Assembly: GCA_965262505.1 (NCBI GenBank) | Contig: CBDHFM010000030.1 | Span: 3,720,001-3,784,000 of the forward strand | Direction of reading: 5' to 3' | DNA: 64,000 nt | Source: JACPPO01 sp965262505 | GTDB taxonomy: Bacteria > Acidobacteriota > Vicinamibacteria > Vicinamibacterales > UBA2999 | Part shown: positions 1 to 8,668 of the stretch, one piece after another | How the letters are laid out: each line of letters begins with the position of its first letter | How positions within the stretch are numbered: position 1 is the first letter of the stretch | Program-made: the position numbers and the translations under genes | The notes under the pieces: model-generated | The model's database searches: none | The model's input: only the letters and a program-made list of their open reading frames with translations | What the model was told of the DNA's origin: nothing

Positions 1-1082
1 TGCTTGGTATCGCCATGTGACAGCACGGCAGCGGCAAGGATGTCCGGCTGCGCGGTCCGGGTGGGGAGACCCGTCGACGGGCCCACGCGCTGCACGTCGA
101 AGATCACCGCGGGCACTTCGGCGTAGTATCCGAGCCCGGTAAATTCGGCCATCAGTGAGATGCCGGGGCCGGCGGTCGACGTCATCGCCCGCGCGCCCGC
201 CCAGCCGGCACCGAGCACCATCCCGAGCGCGGCGATTTCGTCCTCGGCCTGAATGACGGCGTAGGTGGCCTTGCCCGTCTCGGGATCGCGCCTGTACTTC
301 TTCAGATAATCGATGAGCGCCTCGGGCAACGACGAGGAGGGAGTAATCGGGTACCACCCCACGAAGGTCACGCCCGCCATCATGCAACCGATCGCGGCGG
401 CCGCGTTGCCCTCGATCAGGATCATGCCGGTCGTCTTGTCCATCGGCTCGATGACGAAGGGATCCAGTTTGGGCAGGTTGGCTTCGGCGTAGTCATAGCC
501 GGCCTTGAGCGCGCCCAGGTTGAGGACGATCGCTTTTTCCTTCTTCCCGAGCTGCTTCCGCAGGGCTTTTTCCATCTGCCCCATGTCGATCGAGAGCAGC
601 CGCGCCAGCGCGCCGTCGTAGATCATGTTGCGCACGAGCCGCCGGAGCTTGGCGTCGCGGGTGATCGTGCCGATGATCTTGTCGAACGGCACGGGATAGA
701 ACACGACGTCGCTGCGGAGCTCCTTGAGCTTCAGCGGCTCGTCGTACACGGTGGCGGCCCCGGGCGGCAGCGTCAGGACATCCTCCTTCGCCGTCTCCGG
801 ATTCATGGCGACGAGGAAGTCGATTTCCTTCTTGCGGCTGACGTAACCCTTCGCGCTGGCGCGAATCGTGTACCACGTCGGCAGGCCGGCGATGTTCGAC
901 GGGAACATGTTCTTGCCGGACACCGGCACGCCCATCTGGAAGATCGACCGCAGCAGCACCATGTTGGCGGTCTGGCTGCCTGAACCGTTGATAGTGGCGA
1001 CCTGAATGGAGAAATCGTTGACGATGCGCTCGGTACGTGGCGGGGGGACGGATTCTTGAACGGCGACGTCGGTCACTGACAT
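1..1082 (-). CDS. korA: 2-oxoacid:ferredoxin oxidoreductase subunit alpha (partial)
   Basis: This is the 5' part of a gene that runs off the left edge of the window. The frame is open from the ATG at 1082 to base 1, about 360 codons. The N-terminal ~200 residues look like the gamma (oxidoreductase) domain, with GSGSQTANMVLL near residue 35 and GKNMFPSNIAGLPTW near 58. An alpha pyrimidine-binding domain follows (GWYPITPSSSLPEAL, then QAEDEIAALGMVLGAGWAGAR). This fused gamma-alpha layout is the KorA/OorA type, which oxidatively decarboxylates 2-oxoacids such as 2-oxoglutarate to the acyl-CoA and reduces ferredoxin in the cytoplasm. The beta subunit should lie beyond the left edge. A ferredoxin gene ends 139 bp upstream. 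The substrate cannot be fixed from the sequence. Confidence 0.9.
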   Translation of the reverse strand, partial: MSVTDVAVQESVPPPRTERIVNDFSIQVATINGSGSQTANMVLLRSIFQMGVPVSGKNMFPSNIAGLPTWYTIRASAKGYVSRKKEIDFLVAMNPETAKEDVLTLPPGAATVYDEPLKLKELRSDVVFYPVPFDKIIGTITRDAKLRRLVRNMIYDGALARLLSIDMGQMEKALRKQLGKKEKAIVLNLGALKAGYDYAEANLPKLDPFVIEPMDKTTGMILIEGNAAAAIGCMMAGVTFVGWYPITPSSSLPEALIDYLKKYRRDPETGKATYAVIQAEDEIAALGMVLGAGWAGARAMTSTAGPGISLMAEFTGLGYYAEVPAVIFDVQRVGPSTGLPTRTAQPDILAAAVLSHGDTK

Positions 1083-1221
1083 TTGAGTTCTACCCTGCTC
1101 CGCGGCTCATCCCGGTTCCGGCGGAGGAGATTGCGAATGGCTAACAGATTCGGGGTGTCTAGAGGCCCGAAACCCCCAAATCATATCATTCGCGGCAGAG
1201 CGCCGTTTGCAGTGCGGACCG

Positions 1222-1584
1222 TCAGATCGGCAGCGAATGCTCTGCGATGGCGTGCTCCTCCACCACTTTACCGCCGATCAGGTGGGTCTGGATGATGGCC
1301 TCGAGCACCGGCGGGTCGCACCGGGCGTACCAGGCCCCCTCGGGATAGACGACCGCGATCGGGCCGCCCTCGCAGATGCGCAGGCAGTTCGCCTTGGTGC
1401 GAAGGATGCCGCCCCGTTCCGACAGCCCCAGCTCCTTGAGCCGGCGCTTCAGGAACTCCCAGGCGGCCAGGCCCCGCTCCTTGTCGCAGCACTTCGGGTT
1501 CGTTTGATCGCAGCAGAGGAAGATGTGACGGCGGGCGTCGGGCACGCCAATCGTCCCGGCAATCCGCTCCAGGGAGCCGGTCAA
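1222..1584 (-). CDS. Thioredoxin-like [2Fe-2S] ferredoxin
   Basis: A 120-residue protein with the spacing of thioredoxin-fold [2Fe-2S] ferredoxins: FLCCDQTNPKCC near the N-terminus, then TKANCLRICEGGPIAVVYPEG, with a tail of about 35 residues. It probably carries electrons in the cytoplasm. I chose a TTG start at 1584 because it overlaps the moeA stop as TTGA, which suggests translational coupling; a longer in-frame reading only extends through moeA in another frame. It is third in a moaB-moeA-ferredoxin run and lies just upstream of the ferredoxin-linked oxidoreductase gene, so it could serve that enzyme or a molybdoenzyme. The start codon is the least certain part. Confidence 0.82.
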   Translation of the reverse strand: MTGSLERIAGTIGVPDARRHIFLCCDQTNPKCCDKERGLAAWEFLKRRLKELGLSERGGILRTKANCLRICEGGPIAVVYPEGAWYARCDPPVLEAIIQTHLIGGKVVEEHAIAEHSLPI

Positions 1585-2801
1585 AACAACTTCACCTCGA
1601 CAACCTCGCCCTGCTCCACGAAACCGCTGCCGGCGGGAATCTCGATGTACCCATCCGCCTGCGACATGCTGGTAATGTCGCCGGAGGCCTTGAAGGCCGG
1701 CACGGCGGCGCCGTCCACGATCCTCACCGTATAGAACTGGTGGCGGCCTGGCGCCGACTCGACCCGCCGGCTGAGCGGCAGGGCAACCGAGCGGACTGCC
1801 TCTGGTGACAGCCGCGCCATCACTCGCAGTACCGGCACGAGCAGGATATAGGCGTTGGACAGGCACGACGTCGGGTAGCCCGGCATGCCGAAAAAGAGCT
1901 TCCCGGCGACTTTGCCGAAGGCCGTCGGCTTGCCCGGCTTGACCGCGATGCCGTGGAAGATCACCTCACCGCGGGCGGCGAGCAGGTCCAGAATCAGGTC
2001 GCGTTCGCCCACCGAGCTGCCGCCCGAGAAGACGAGCAGGTCGTCTCCGAGGCAGGTATCCAGCGCACCAGACAGGGCCTCGACCGTGTCGTGAGCCGTC
2101 CGGTAGGCGACCGGCTCACCGCCGTGCGCCGCCACCACAGCCGCCAGAGTAAACCTATTGATGTCATATATTTGTCCAGGCTCGAGCCGTTCGCCGGGTT
2201 CGACGATCTCGTTGCCGGTGGAAAGGATCGCGATGCGCGGCCGGGCGTACACGGCTACGTCGGAGAGACCAAGCGCCGCCGCTGCGCCGACCCGGCTTGG
2301 CGTGAGCGTCGCGCCCGCCTGAAGGACCCGCTGTCCGCGGCGGATGTCCGCGCCTTGTGGGCCCACGTTCTGGCCCGGCGAGACGGGCGAGAACACGCGG
2401 ACCGCGCCGGAGGCCTCGCCATCGGTTGCCTCGACGATGACCACCGCGTCGGCACCCGCCGGCATCGGTGCGCCGGTCGCGATCTCGATGCACTCGCCGG
2501 GTCCCACCGTCCGCTGGGAGACCTGGCCGGTGAAGAGCGTCTCGACCCGGGCGACCGTGCGCGGTTGCTCGCGGGTGGCGCCGGACGAGTCCTCGGCGCG
2601 CACGGCATAGCCGTCCATGGCCGCGCGCGCGAACGGTGGCACATCCGCGGTGGCTACCTCGTCCTGGGCGAGCACGCGGCCGCTGGCACCGGCCAACGGC
2701 ACCCGCTCGATCCGCTCGATCGGACGCACGGCGGCATCGATGCGGGCCCTCGCTTCGTCCAGGGAGATGGTCTCCCGTAGCGGGCGCATTTTCGTCGTCA
2801 T
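1581..2801 (-). CDS. moeA: Molybdopterin molybdenumtransferase MoeA
   Basis: A 406-residue protein of normal MoeA length. It catalyses insertion of molybdate into adenylylated molybdopterin, the last common step of molybdenum-cofactor synthesis. The N-terminus carries SLDEARARI, and DVPPFARAAMDGYAVRAED follows near residue 60. The MoaB/MogA-like domain has ILSTGNEIV and GGSSVGERD, followed by KPGKPTAFG and FGMPGYPTSCLSNAY; a C-terminal beta domain ends the protein. Its ATG overlaps the moaB stop as ATGA, so the two are translationally coupled. No molybdoenzyme structural gene is in the window. Confidence 0.96.
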   Translation of the reverse strand: MTTKMRPLRETISLDEARARIDAAVRPIERIERVPLAGASGRVLAQDEVATADVPPFARAAMDGYAVRAEDSSGATREQPRTVARVETLFTGQVSQRTVGPGECIEIATGAPMPAGADAVVIVEATDGEASGAVRVFSPVSPGQNVGPQGADIRRGQRVLQAGATLTPSRVGAAAALGLSDVAVYARPRIAILSTGNEIVEPGERLEPGQIYDINRFTLAAVVAAHGGEPVAYRTAHDTVEALSGALDTCLGDDLLVFSGGSSVGERDLILDLLAARGEVIFHGIAVKPGKPTAFGKVAGKLFFGMPGYPTSCLSNAYILLVPVLRVMARLSPEAVRSVALPLSRRVESAPGRHQFYTVRIVDGAAVPAFKASGDITSMSQADGYIEIPAGSGFVEQGEVVEVKLF

Positions 2802-3301
2802 GTGCGCAGTTGCTGGGCGAGGTGCCCCAGTTCAGGGAGGATCAGCCGCGTCATGGCCAGGCGGACCGCATGCTCCGAGCCCGGCAGGACGAAGATCGCC
2901 TTGCGCGAAACCGTACCTGCCGTGGCGCGGCTCAGCATAGCGGCCGCGCCTATTTCCTGGAAACTCAGCATCCGGAACAGCTCTCCAAAACCCTCGAGCC
3001 GCTTCTCGAGGAGGCTGTCGATCGCCTCGAGCGTACCGTCACGTGAGGTCACGCCCGTTCCGCCGGTGACGATGATGACCTGGGTGTGGGGGTCGGCAAG
3101 CTGCGCGCGCACGTGCGACGTGACCTGCGCGGGCTCATCTTTCACAATCGCGTGGCCGGTGATCACGTGACCGGCATCCTCGAGCATCTGGCGGATGGCG
3201 CGGCCGCTCGTATCCGTGTCCAAGGTGCGCGAATCACTCACCGTCAGCACCGAGCAGGCGACCGAGACCGGCGCCCGCGCCTTGTGTTCAACGTGGCTCA
3301 C
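2798..3301 (-). CDS. moaB: MoaB/MogA family molybdopterin adenylyltransferase
   Basis: A 167-residue single-domain molybdopterin-binding protein that adenylylates molybdopterin before metal insertion. Visible motifs are LTVSDSRTLDTDTSG near residue 20, IIVTGGTGVTSRDGT in the middle, and a MoaB-like second half (LFRMLSFQEIGAAAMLSRA, then VLPGSEHAVRLAM). The SFQEIG and PGSEHAV signatures favour MoaB over MogA. The start is GTG at 3301. It is the first gene of the minus-strand moaB-moeA-ferredoxin run, and its stop overlaps moeA by 4 bp. Confidence 0.92.
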   Translation of the reverse strand: MSHVEHKARAPVSVACSVLTVSDSRTLDTDTSGRAIRQMLEDAGHVITGHAIVKDEPAQVTSHVRAQLADPHTQVIIVTGGTGVTSRDGTLEAIDSLLEKRLEGFGELFRMLSFQEIGAAAMLSRATAGTVSRKAIFVLPGSEHAVRLAMTRLILPELGHLAQQLRT

Positions 3302-3426
3302 GAGGCGATTATAGGCCGCGCGCAGAGGCCGCCGGGCGCAGTCTCGCGCCCCGGCTGCATGCTATAGTTTCGGCCTGTGCGCCCTCGCGCGAACCCCAGA
3401 GAACGCCACACGCGCACGTCCCTTTC

Positions 3427-3503
3427 GCGCCCTTAGCTCAGTTGGATAGAGCGTCCGGCTACGAACCGGGAGGTCGCAGGTTCGAATCCTGCAGGGCGCA
3501 CCA
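3427..3503 (+). tRNA. tRNA-Arg (ACG anticodon)
   Basis: A 77-nt cloverleaf with a 7-bp acceptor stem (GCGCCCT with AGGGCGC), D loop AGCTCAGTTGGATAGAGC, anticodon loop CTACGAA (ACG, read as ICG for arginine), T arm GGTTCGAATCC and a genome-encoded CCA at 3501-3503. It lies between the divergent moaB group and an accessory region. The last 21 bases are repeated exactly at 3583-3603, which marks this gene as a probable integration site. Confidence 0.97.
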
Positions 3504-3524
3504 TTCCGACGCCGCCGGAATGGT
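3500..3524 (+). terminator. Possible hairpin terminator after tRNA-Arg
   Basis: ACCATTCCG at 3500-3508 pairs with CGGAATGGT at 3516-3524 across a 7-base loop. The stem begins inside the encoded CCA. A short T run (TTTT) follows about 12 bases later. The position suits tRNA transcript termination, but the T tract is not adjacent. Confidence 0.45.
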
Positions 3525-3582
3525 CACGCTCTCCAGTTTTCAGCCACGCCGCGTCTTACCTTCGGCTCGACGCGAACGGGGA

Positions 3583-3603
3583 CGAATCCTGCAGGGCGCA
3601 CCA
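3583..3603 (+). repeat. Duplicate of tRNA-Arg 3' end (att-like site)
   Basis: These 21 bases are identical to the tRNA-Arg 3' end at 3483-3503, including the CCA. Tyrosine-integrase islands commonly recreate a tRNA 3' end when they insert, leaving direct repeats as attL and attR. Here only 79 bp separate the copies, so the element is either gone or was tiny. The rest of the interval to the next gene stop at 3784 holds no convincing coding sequence. Confidence 0.7.
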
Positions 3604-3783
3604 ACTTTCAAGTACTTACGGGTGTCGTTGTCAGGCCGGCTGGCGCACTGTGCCCGACTCTGTGCCCACCCTTCAAGAACGCGAATGCGCGCCTCGGCCC
3701 TCGCGAAGCGCCGCCGAGCGCCGCGTCACTCGGGACCGCGACAGTCGGCGGCTTCCTCCAGCGAGCACAGGCTCACCGTGTCC

Positions 3784-4950
3784 TCAGAACGCCCCTTGCT
3801 TGGTGGCGGTGATCTGCGCGCCGTTGACGACGTTGATCACGCCGTAGTTCTGTTCGTGACACGCGAACTCATAGAGGGGCGGGGCGATCTTCGGGAGGGG
3901 CACCGAAGCCGTCCAGGGTCGCGTCCACGTGTTCGGATCGGTCATCGTGTACTCGTAACGCAGCGTCTCCTCGTCGACGACGGTGAAGCGTTCGACGATC
4001 TCGAGGGCGTCGGTGGAACCCATCGGATTGACGGCGGGAGACCAGTCGCTGAAATTGACGGTCTCGACGACAAGCGTATTGCCCTCCCAACGGGCGCGCG
4101 AGCTTCCGTACCACTGGCGCATGTGCTCTGGAAGGTGCGGACGTCCATCCAAAGGAATGATGCGAACGTCGTCGGCCCGCTGTTGCACGAGCACGACGTG
4201 ATCCGGCGTCTGGAAGATCCGCATCTCGGTGCTGACAGCCCCTGCGCCGGCCGCTGAATCGGACCCCGGCCGCCCGCCGCGGACCAGTGGCGCCGCCAGC
4301 GCGCCCAGGATGCAGCGCGTGTACAAGTTGGGATGGGTTTGCACGCTCGCGAACGAATCGGGCGAGCCGGGCGTCGTATTCCTCGCCTCACTGACTGCCG
4401 CTCGCCTCTGCTGCGCCTCCGGGGTCAGAGGCGGAAGCCTCCCGTCCGGCGGATCGACGACGAGTGACGTGTGCCGATCGGGGCGAACCGGGCTCTGCCA
4501 CGCGTCCATCCCGAATTCTTTCCAGTCGTAATGCACATTTGCCGGATCGACCGACGCGTCGGAGGTGGCCGAGTACATGAACGCTTCGATGGCCTCCTCG
4601 GGTGTATACAGCGCTTTGGTGACTCCCTCGGGGCGTTCGAGCGGCGTGTAGTTCGCGGTCAGGTAGTATCCCCGCAGGTCCGGATCACCCCACGGCGTCC
4701 TCGGCGGGTTAGCCGCTGGGGGCGTTGTCGGGTCGTACACCCGCTTGACCGTCTCCGCTATTCGCCTTTCGAACTCCGCTTCGAAGTACTCCGCCGCTTC
4801 CTCGCTTGTGCGGGGAGAAGCCGCGCGCGCCGCCTCTCGAGCCTCCTCGCGGGACGGCGCCTGGCCCGCGACTAGGGCCGGCGCCCACAACAGGACCGCC
4901 GTCGTCATGAGGGTCGCCGCACCCCATGGCGCAAGAATGCCTTTCCGCAT
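3784..4950 (-). CDS. Secreted beta-rich protein, DUF6152-partner type
   Basis: A 388-residue exported protein of unknown function. The ATG at 4950 is preferred because a GGGAGGTG ribosome site precedes it and a hydrophobic signal peptide ending around LVAGQA follows; a longer in-frame start lacks both. The mature part starts with a Glu/Arg/Ala-rich helix, then PWGDPDLRGYYL, and has the motifs shared by this window's related proteins: HLPEHMRQWYGSS, ARWEGNTLVVETVNFSDW, then ERFTVVDEETLRYEYT and a DPNTWTRPW block. Relatives are at 13674, 21534, 55228 and 56585. It lies alone on the minus strand, next to the tRNA att-like scar. No catalytic residues are recognised. Confidence 0.75.
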   Translation of the reverse strand: MRKGILAPWGAATLMTTAVLLWAPALVAGQAPSREEAREAARAASPRTSEEAAEYFEAEFERRIAETVKRVYDPTTPPAANPPRTPWGDPDLRGYYLTANYTPLERPEGVTKALYTPEEAIEAFMYSATSDASVDPANVHYDWKEFGMDAWQSPVRPDRHTSLVVDPPDGRLPPLTPEAQQRRAAVSEARNTTPGSPDSFASVQTHPNLYTRCILGALAAPLVRGGRPGSDSAAGAGAVSTEMRIFQTPDHVVLVQQRADDVRIIPLDGRPHLPEHMRQWYGSSRARWEGNTLVVETVNFSDWSPAVNPMGSTDALEIVERFTVVDEETLRYEYTMTDPNTWTRPWTASVPLPKIAPPLYEFACHEQNYGVINVVNGAQITATKQGAF

Positions 4951-5363
4951 CTGAACACCTCCCAGTTGATGATAATACGCCACGATTCTCACCCAGGATT
5001 CTCTGTCAACCACCCCGAATGGGGCTGTCCGCGGTCAGGACCCGCCTGGAGGGGATTTCCGATTTGCCTTCCCCGAACAGGCCGATACTACACCCGTGAG
5101 CCGGTTGCAAGCGGCGTTTCTGATCGCCGACTCTCCAGCGCCCTGAACCCCAGAGCCGGGGACCGTCCCGGCCTGAAATCCTCCTGAATGGGCTCGGTTC
5201 CACTGCATTTCTCGGACACCTCTCGACACTTGTGCTTGTTCTTCGCCAACGTTCTTCGCTGAACTCGCTGACCGTGACGCGCTGATGGCCATGCCGGTGC
5301 AGACCGAGCCGAGCTTCACGCCCTATACTCCAGTCAGCTCCCGGTTTTACCCCCAGGAGGTCC
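4951..5363. other. Divergent intergenic region, no gene seen
   Basis: This 413-bp gap separates a minus-strand secreted-protein gene from a plus-strand hydrolase gene, so it must hold both promoters. A TATACT hexamer at about 5323-5328 could be a -10 element for the hydrolase, but no matching -35 was seen. An AGGAGG ribosome site lies at 5354-5359. Open frames across it lack family resemblance. Confidence 0.5.
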
Positions 5364-6278
5364 ATGGCAAGCGAATCCAAACGAACCGACACAGAACTGA
5401 ACGCGAACGATCTCTCTCCAGACGTCATGAGGTTCGTTGATCGTTACGTTCATGGGTGTATCGATCGTCGTAAGTTTCTGGACGGCGTGGGCACGCTTGC
5501 GCTCGGCGGTCTAACCGCCGGGGCGATTCTCGACGCCTTTACGCCGAACTATGCTCTGGGCCAGTTGATTGCGCCGGGCGACCCGCGAATTCGGGTCGAG
5601 TATGTAAACTATCCGTCCCCTCAGGGCCACGAGGGCATGGGCGGATATTTTGTGCGGCCGGCGAATGCTTCGGGAAGGTTGCCGGGAGTCGTGTGTATCC
5701 ACGGCGGCCAGGGGCTCTACGCCCACCACGAAGATATCGCCCGGCGCGTGGCGCTTGAGGGTTTCGTGGCCTTTGCGCCCGATGCCCTGTCGCCGCTCGG
5801 TGGCCATCCGGGTGAGCGTGCGGCCGCGCAGCAGCTCATGGGCCAGCTGGACCCAGAGGAGAGGATCCAGGACTTCATCGCCGCCGTGAATTTTCTAAGA
5901 ACCCATTCTCTGACAACCGGCAAGGTTGGCGTCGTGGGCTTCTGTTGGGGCGGAGGAATGGTGAACACATTGGCGGTACGGATGCCGGACCTCGATGCCG
6001 CGGTGTCTTACTATGGCGGTCAGCCCGATGCCGCTGACGTTCCGAAGATCAGAACCCCCTTATTGCTTCAATATGGCGGACTGGACGAACGTCTCATTGC
6101 AGGATGGCCGGCCTATCAAGCGGCTCTCGAGGCCGCTGGAACGAACTACACAGCGCATATCTATGAGGGCGCGCAACACGCCTTCAATAACGATACCGAT
6201 GGCCCCCGCTACAACAAGGCCGCCGCAGAACTTGCCTGGCAACGAACGATTGCGTTTTTCGACGGGCACCTGCGGTAG
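5364..6278 (+). CDS. Dienelactone hydrolase family protein, Tat-type export
   Basis: A 304-residue alpha/beta hydrolase. The dienelactone-hydrolase triad is visible: Cys194 in GFCWGGG, Asp241 in GGLDERL and His272 in GAQHAFN. VCIHGGQG near residue 110 fits the oxyanion region. DRRKFLDGVGTLALGG at about 34-49 resembles a twin-arginine signal set unusually far (about 33 residues) from the N-terminus, so the enzyme is probably exported folded. The family cleaves lactones and esters, such as dienelactone in aromatic-ring degradation, but the substrate here is unknown. An AGGAGG site precedes the ATG. The next gene is a DUF6152 fusion protein, then a cyclase. Confidence 0.88.
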   Translation: MASESKRTDTELNANDLSPDVMRFVDRYVHGCIDRRKFLDGVGTLALGGLTAGAILDAFTPNYALGQLIAPGDPRIRVEYVNYPSPQGHEGMGGYFVRPANASGRLPGVVCIHGGQGLYAHHEDIARRVALEGFVAFAPDALSPLGGHPGERAAAQQLMGQLDPEERIQDFIAAVNFLRTHSLTTGKVGVVGFCWGGGMVNTLAVRMPDLDAAVSYYGGQPDAADVPKIRTPLLLQYGGLDERLIAGWPAYQAALEAAGTNYTAHIYEGAQHAFNNDTDGPRYNKAAAELAWQRTIAFFDGHLR

Positions 6279-6390
6279 CGTCGTCGGTCACACGTTCGAT
6301 ACGTTCTCCGCCATGCTATCGTGCAGCTTGCACCGGTCGATAATGCGGCAACGATCGTAGCCGGTGAGTATGAAGAAGAGGAACGCAGAC

Positions 6391-7395
6391 ATGATCCGAC
6401 TTGGAGTACTGCTTGGTTTGTTGCTGGCAGCCATGGCCACGGGAGTTGGCGCTCATCACGCGTCCGCGGGAATCTACGACAACAATACGATCGGGGAGGT
6501 CCAGGGCGAGGTCTCGTCCATTTTCTGGCGCAACCCGCACGTCCGCCTCGGCATCACTCGCGTCGGCGAGAACGGAGCGGAAGAAACGTGGGAAGTAGAG
6601 TTCGGTTCCGTGAATACGCTGGAGCGCCTCGGCGTCAGCCGGGACCTGGTCCAGGTGGGTGACCGAGTGCGGGTTTCAGGAAGCCTCGGTCGCAACGGGC
6701 GGACAGTCATGTTTGCAGGCGCGATCACCTTGCCCAACGGTGAGGAGTTGGTGCTTCAAGCCGGTGTCGAGCGTCGTTACGGGCTGACCGAGAGCGCCAT
6801 CCGAAGCGCTCGAAACGTCGATGCAGAACTGAGAGCAGACATCTTCAGGGTCTGGCTTCCCAGTGAGCGCCCCCGGACCGGTGAAGGCACGACTCAATTC
6901 CCGTTGACGGAGGCGGGCCGTGCTTCAAGAGCCGAGTGGGATCCCGCAGAGGATCCGGCATTGCGTTGCATACCACCTGGGTTGCCCACGGCAATGGATA
7001 ACCCGTATCCGATAGAGTTTCGAGATCAGGGCGACACTATCACCATGCTCCTCGAGGAATGGGACGGGATCCGCACGATTCACATGAATGACGCGGGCTC
7101 TGGAGACCAGGCTCAGCCACGGATGGGTCATTCCGTGGGCCGCTTCGACGGCAACACCTTAATCGTAGAGACAACTGACATCGGTTGGCGCTACATCGAT
7201 GACCTTGGTACACCCCAAAGTGAAGATGCCGTCATCGCAGAACGTTTCACGCTCAGCCCGGATGGGACGAGCCTGGCGTGGGAAGCCCGGATCACGGACC
7301 CCGTGAATTTCACTGACCCGGTGGTGATGGAGGGTGTGTGGGTCTGGGTTCCGGGCCATGAGATCAAGCCCTTTAATTGCACGCTGCCGGACTAA
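6391..7395 (+). CDS. Secreted DUF6152-partner fusion protein
   Basis: About 334 residues. I chose the ATG at 6391 because GAGGA sits 8 bases upstream and a clean signal peptide (MIRLGVLLGLLLAAMATGVGA) follows; upstream in-frame starts at 6364 and 6370 lack a ribosome site. The mature protein would begin HHASAGIYDN and continue with a DUF6152-like domain (EVSSIFWRNPHVRLGI, to about residue 120). The second half carries the partner signature seen in separate genes elsewhere here: CIPPGLPTAMDNPYPIEF, GHSVGRFDGNTLIVETTDI, ERFTLSPDGTSLAWEA and DPVNFTDPV. This fusion links two families that are otherwise neighbours. Function unknown. Confidence 0.78.
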   Translation: MIRLGVLLGLLLAAMATGVGAHHASAGIYDNNTIGEVQGEVSSIFWRNPHVRLGITRVGENGAEETWEVEFGSVNTLERLGVSRDLVQVGDRVRVSGSLGRNGRTVMFAGAITLPNGEELVLQAGVERRYGLTESAIRSARNVDAELRADIFRVWLPSERPRTGEGTTQFPLTEAGRASRAEWDPAEDPALRCIPPGLPTAMDNPYPIEFRDQGDTITMLLEEWDGIRTIHMNDAGSGDQAQPRMGHSVGRFDGNTLIVETTDIGWRYIDDLGTPQSEDAVIAERFTLSPDGTSLAWEARITDPVNFTDPVVMEGVWVWVPGHEIKPFNCTLPD

Positions 7396-7460
7396 GTGAG
7401 ATAGCCCGTGCTCGCCGGAGATTCGGAACGGCACGCCTAAAACGGAACGGGGGACAAGCG

Positions 7461-8495
7461 ATGAGATTCAATCGATATGCTCTTGCTGCGGAGGCAGTAG
7501 CCGGCCTTCTTGTCTTGACGGTTGTATTGCTCCTTCCCTTTTCGGCTCATGCGCAGACACGGGAGTCGGGCCCATGGTGGCCATCGCCCCACGGGCCGGC
7601 GGACCAGGCCGGCGCGTCGAACTACGTGACACCTCAGAAGATCCTCGAGGCGCTGCAGATACCGCAGTCTGGCCAGACGTACGAATTGGGCCACCCGTAT
7701 GAGGCGAGCATGCCGCAGTACACTTCGCGGCCTTACTATCTGAACGTCGTGCCGGCGGCGCCTGCGACCAGCGAGGGAAGGAACACGGTCCACGGAGACT
7801 ACTTCACCGGCTACATCGGCCAGATGGGGACCCAGTTTGACGCCCTTTCGCACCAGGGCCGGACCGTGGAGATGGCGGATGGCTCGTTCAAGTCGGTCTT
7901 CTACAACGGCTTCACAGAAGAGGAGCTGACCGGAGGGAATCGGGGGCAGGGGGGGGTGGAAGCCCTCGGTGTCGAGCACATGAAGCCCTTCATCACCCGA
8001 GGAATTCTGGTCGATATCGCGGCGTACAAGGGCCTGGACACGCTTGGTCCTCGGTATGAAGTGACCATGGAGGACGTACGCGGCGCGCTGGGAAGACAGG
8101 GTATGAGCGAAGACACCATCGAGCAGGGCGACGCCGTACTGTTTCACTACGGGTGGTCCGTGAACTGGACCAATCCCTCGAAATACAACGATAGCCGCTT
8201 CGGCGTCGGTGAGAACGAGGGATCGCCGGGTATCGGCAGTGAGGTCGCCCGCTGGCTCGCGACGCGCAAGGTGGCGATCGTCGGAGCCGATTCCTGCTGT
8301 GTGCAGATAATGCCTCCAACCGGCTCGGACAATGTGCACCACATTCTCTTTTTTCCGGAAGGTATACCGCTTCTGGAGAACATGGAACTAAAGGATATGG
8401 CCCGTGATCAGGTGTATGAGTTCCTCTTTCTTAATTTGACGTTACCGATCAAGGGCGCTACGGGTTCGCCCGTACGTCCCATCGCGGTTCGCTGA
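7461..8495 (+). CDS. Cyclase family protein (kynurenine formamidase-like), secreted
   Basis: A 344-residue protein with a signal peptide ending near AHAQT. The ATG at 7461 follows a purine-rich GGGGGACAAG. It matches the cyclase/kynurenine-formamidase-like metalloenzyme fold: GQMGTQFDALSHQG contains the metal-site GTxxDxxxH pattern, DAVLFHYGWS lies in the core, and a later GADSCCVQI and NVHHILFFPEGIPLLENM complete the family pattern. Such enzymes hydrolyse amides or cyclic carboxylic compounds with a divalent metal. It follows the fusion protein by 65 bp and is probably co-transcribed with it and the dienelactone hydrolase, hinting at breakdown of an organic substrate outside the cytoplasm. 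Confidence 0.85.
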   Translation: MRFNRYALAAEAVAGLLVLTVVLLLPFSAHAQTRESGPWWPSPHGPADQAGASNYVTPQKILEALQIPQSGQTYELGHPYEASMPQYTSRPYYLNVVPAAPATSEGRNTVHGDYFTGYIGQMGTQFDALSHQGRTVEMADGSFKSVFYNGFTEEELTGGNRGQGGVEALGVEHMKPFITRGILVDIAAYKGLDTLGPRYEVTMEDVRGALGRQGMSEDTIEQGDAVLFHYGWSVNWTNPSKYNDSRFGVGENEGSPGIGSEVARWLATRKVAIVGADSCCVQIMPPTGSDNVHHILFFPEGIPLLENMELKDMARDQVYEFLFLNLTLPIKGATGSPVRPIAVR

Positions 8496-8668
8496 CACGA
8501 GTGGGCCGGGAAGAATGCCTCTTCCTCGGCGCCGACAGCGCATGGCGTTGAACGTCGGTGACCGTACGCACCTCGCGAACATGCTGCTCCAAAGGTTAGC
8601 CAACAGGCTTTACTGCACCCTCCGCGCGGTGTAATCTCCTGCTGCCGCGTAGAGAGGACCGTAGATAC

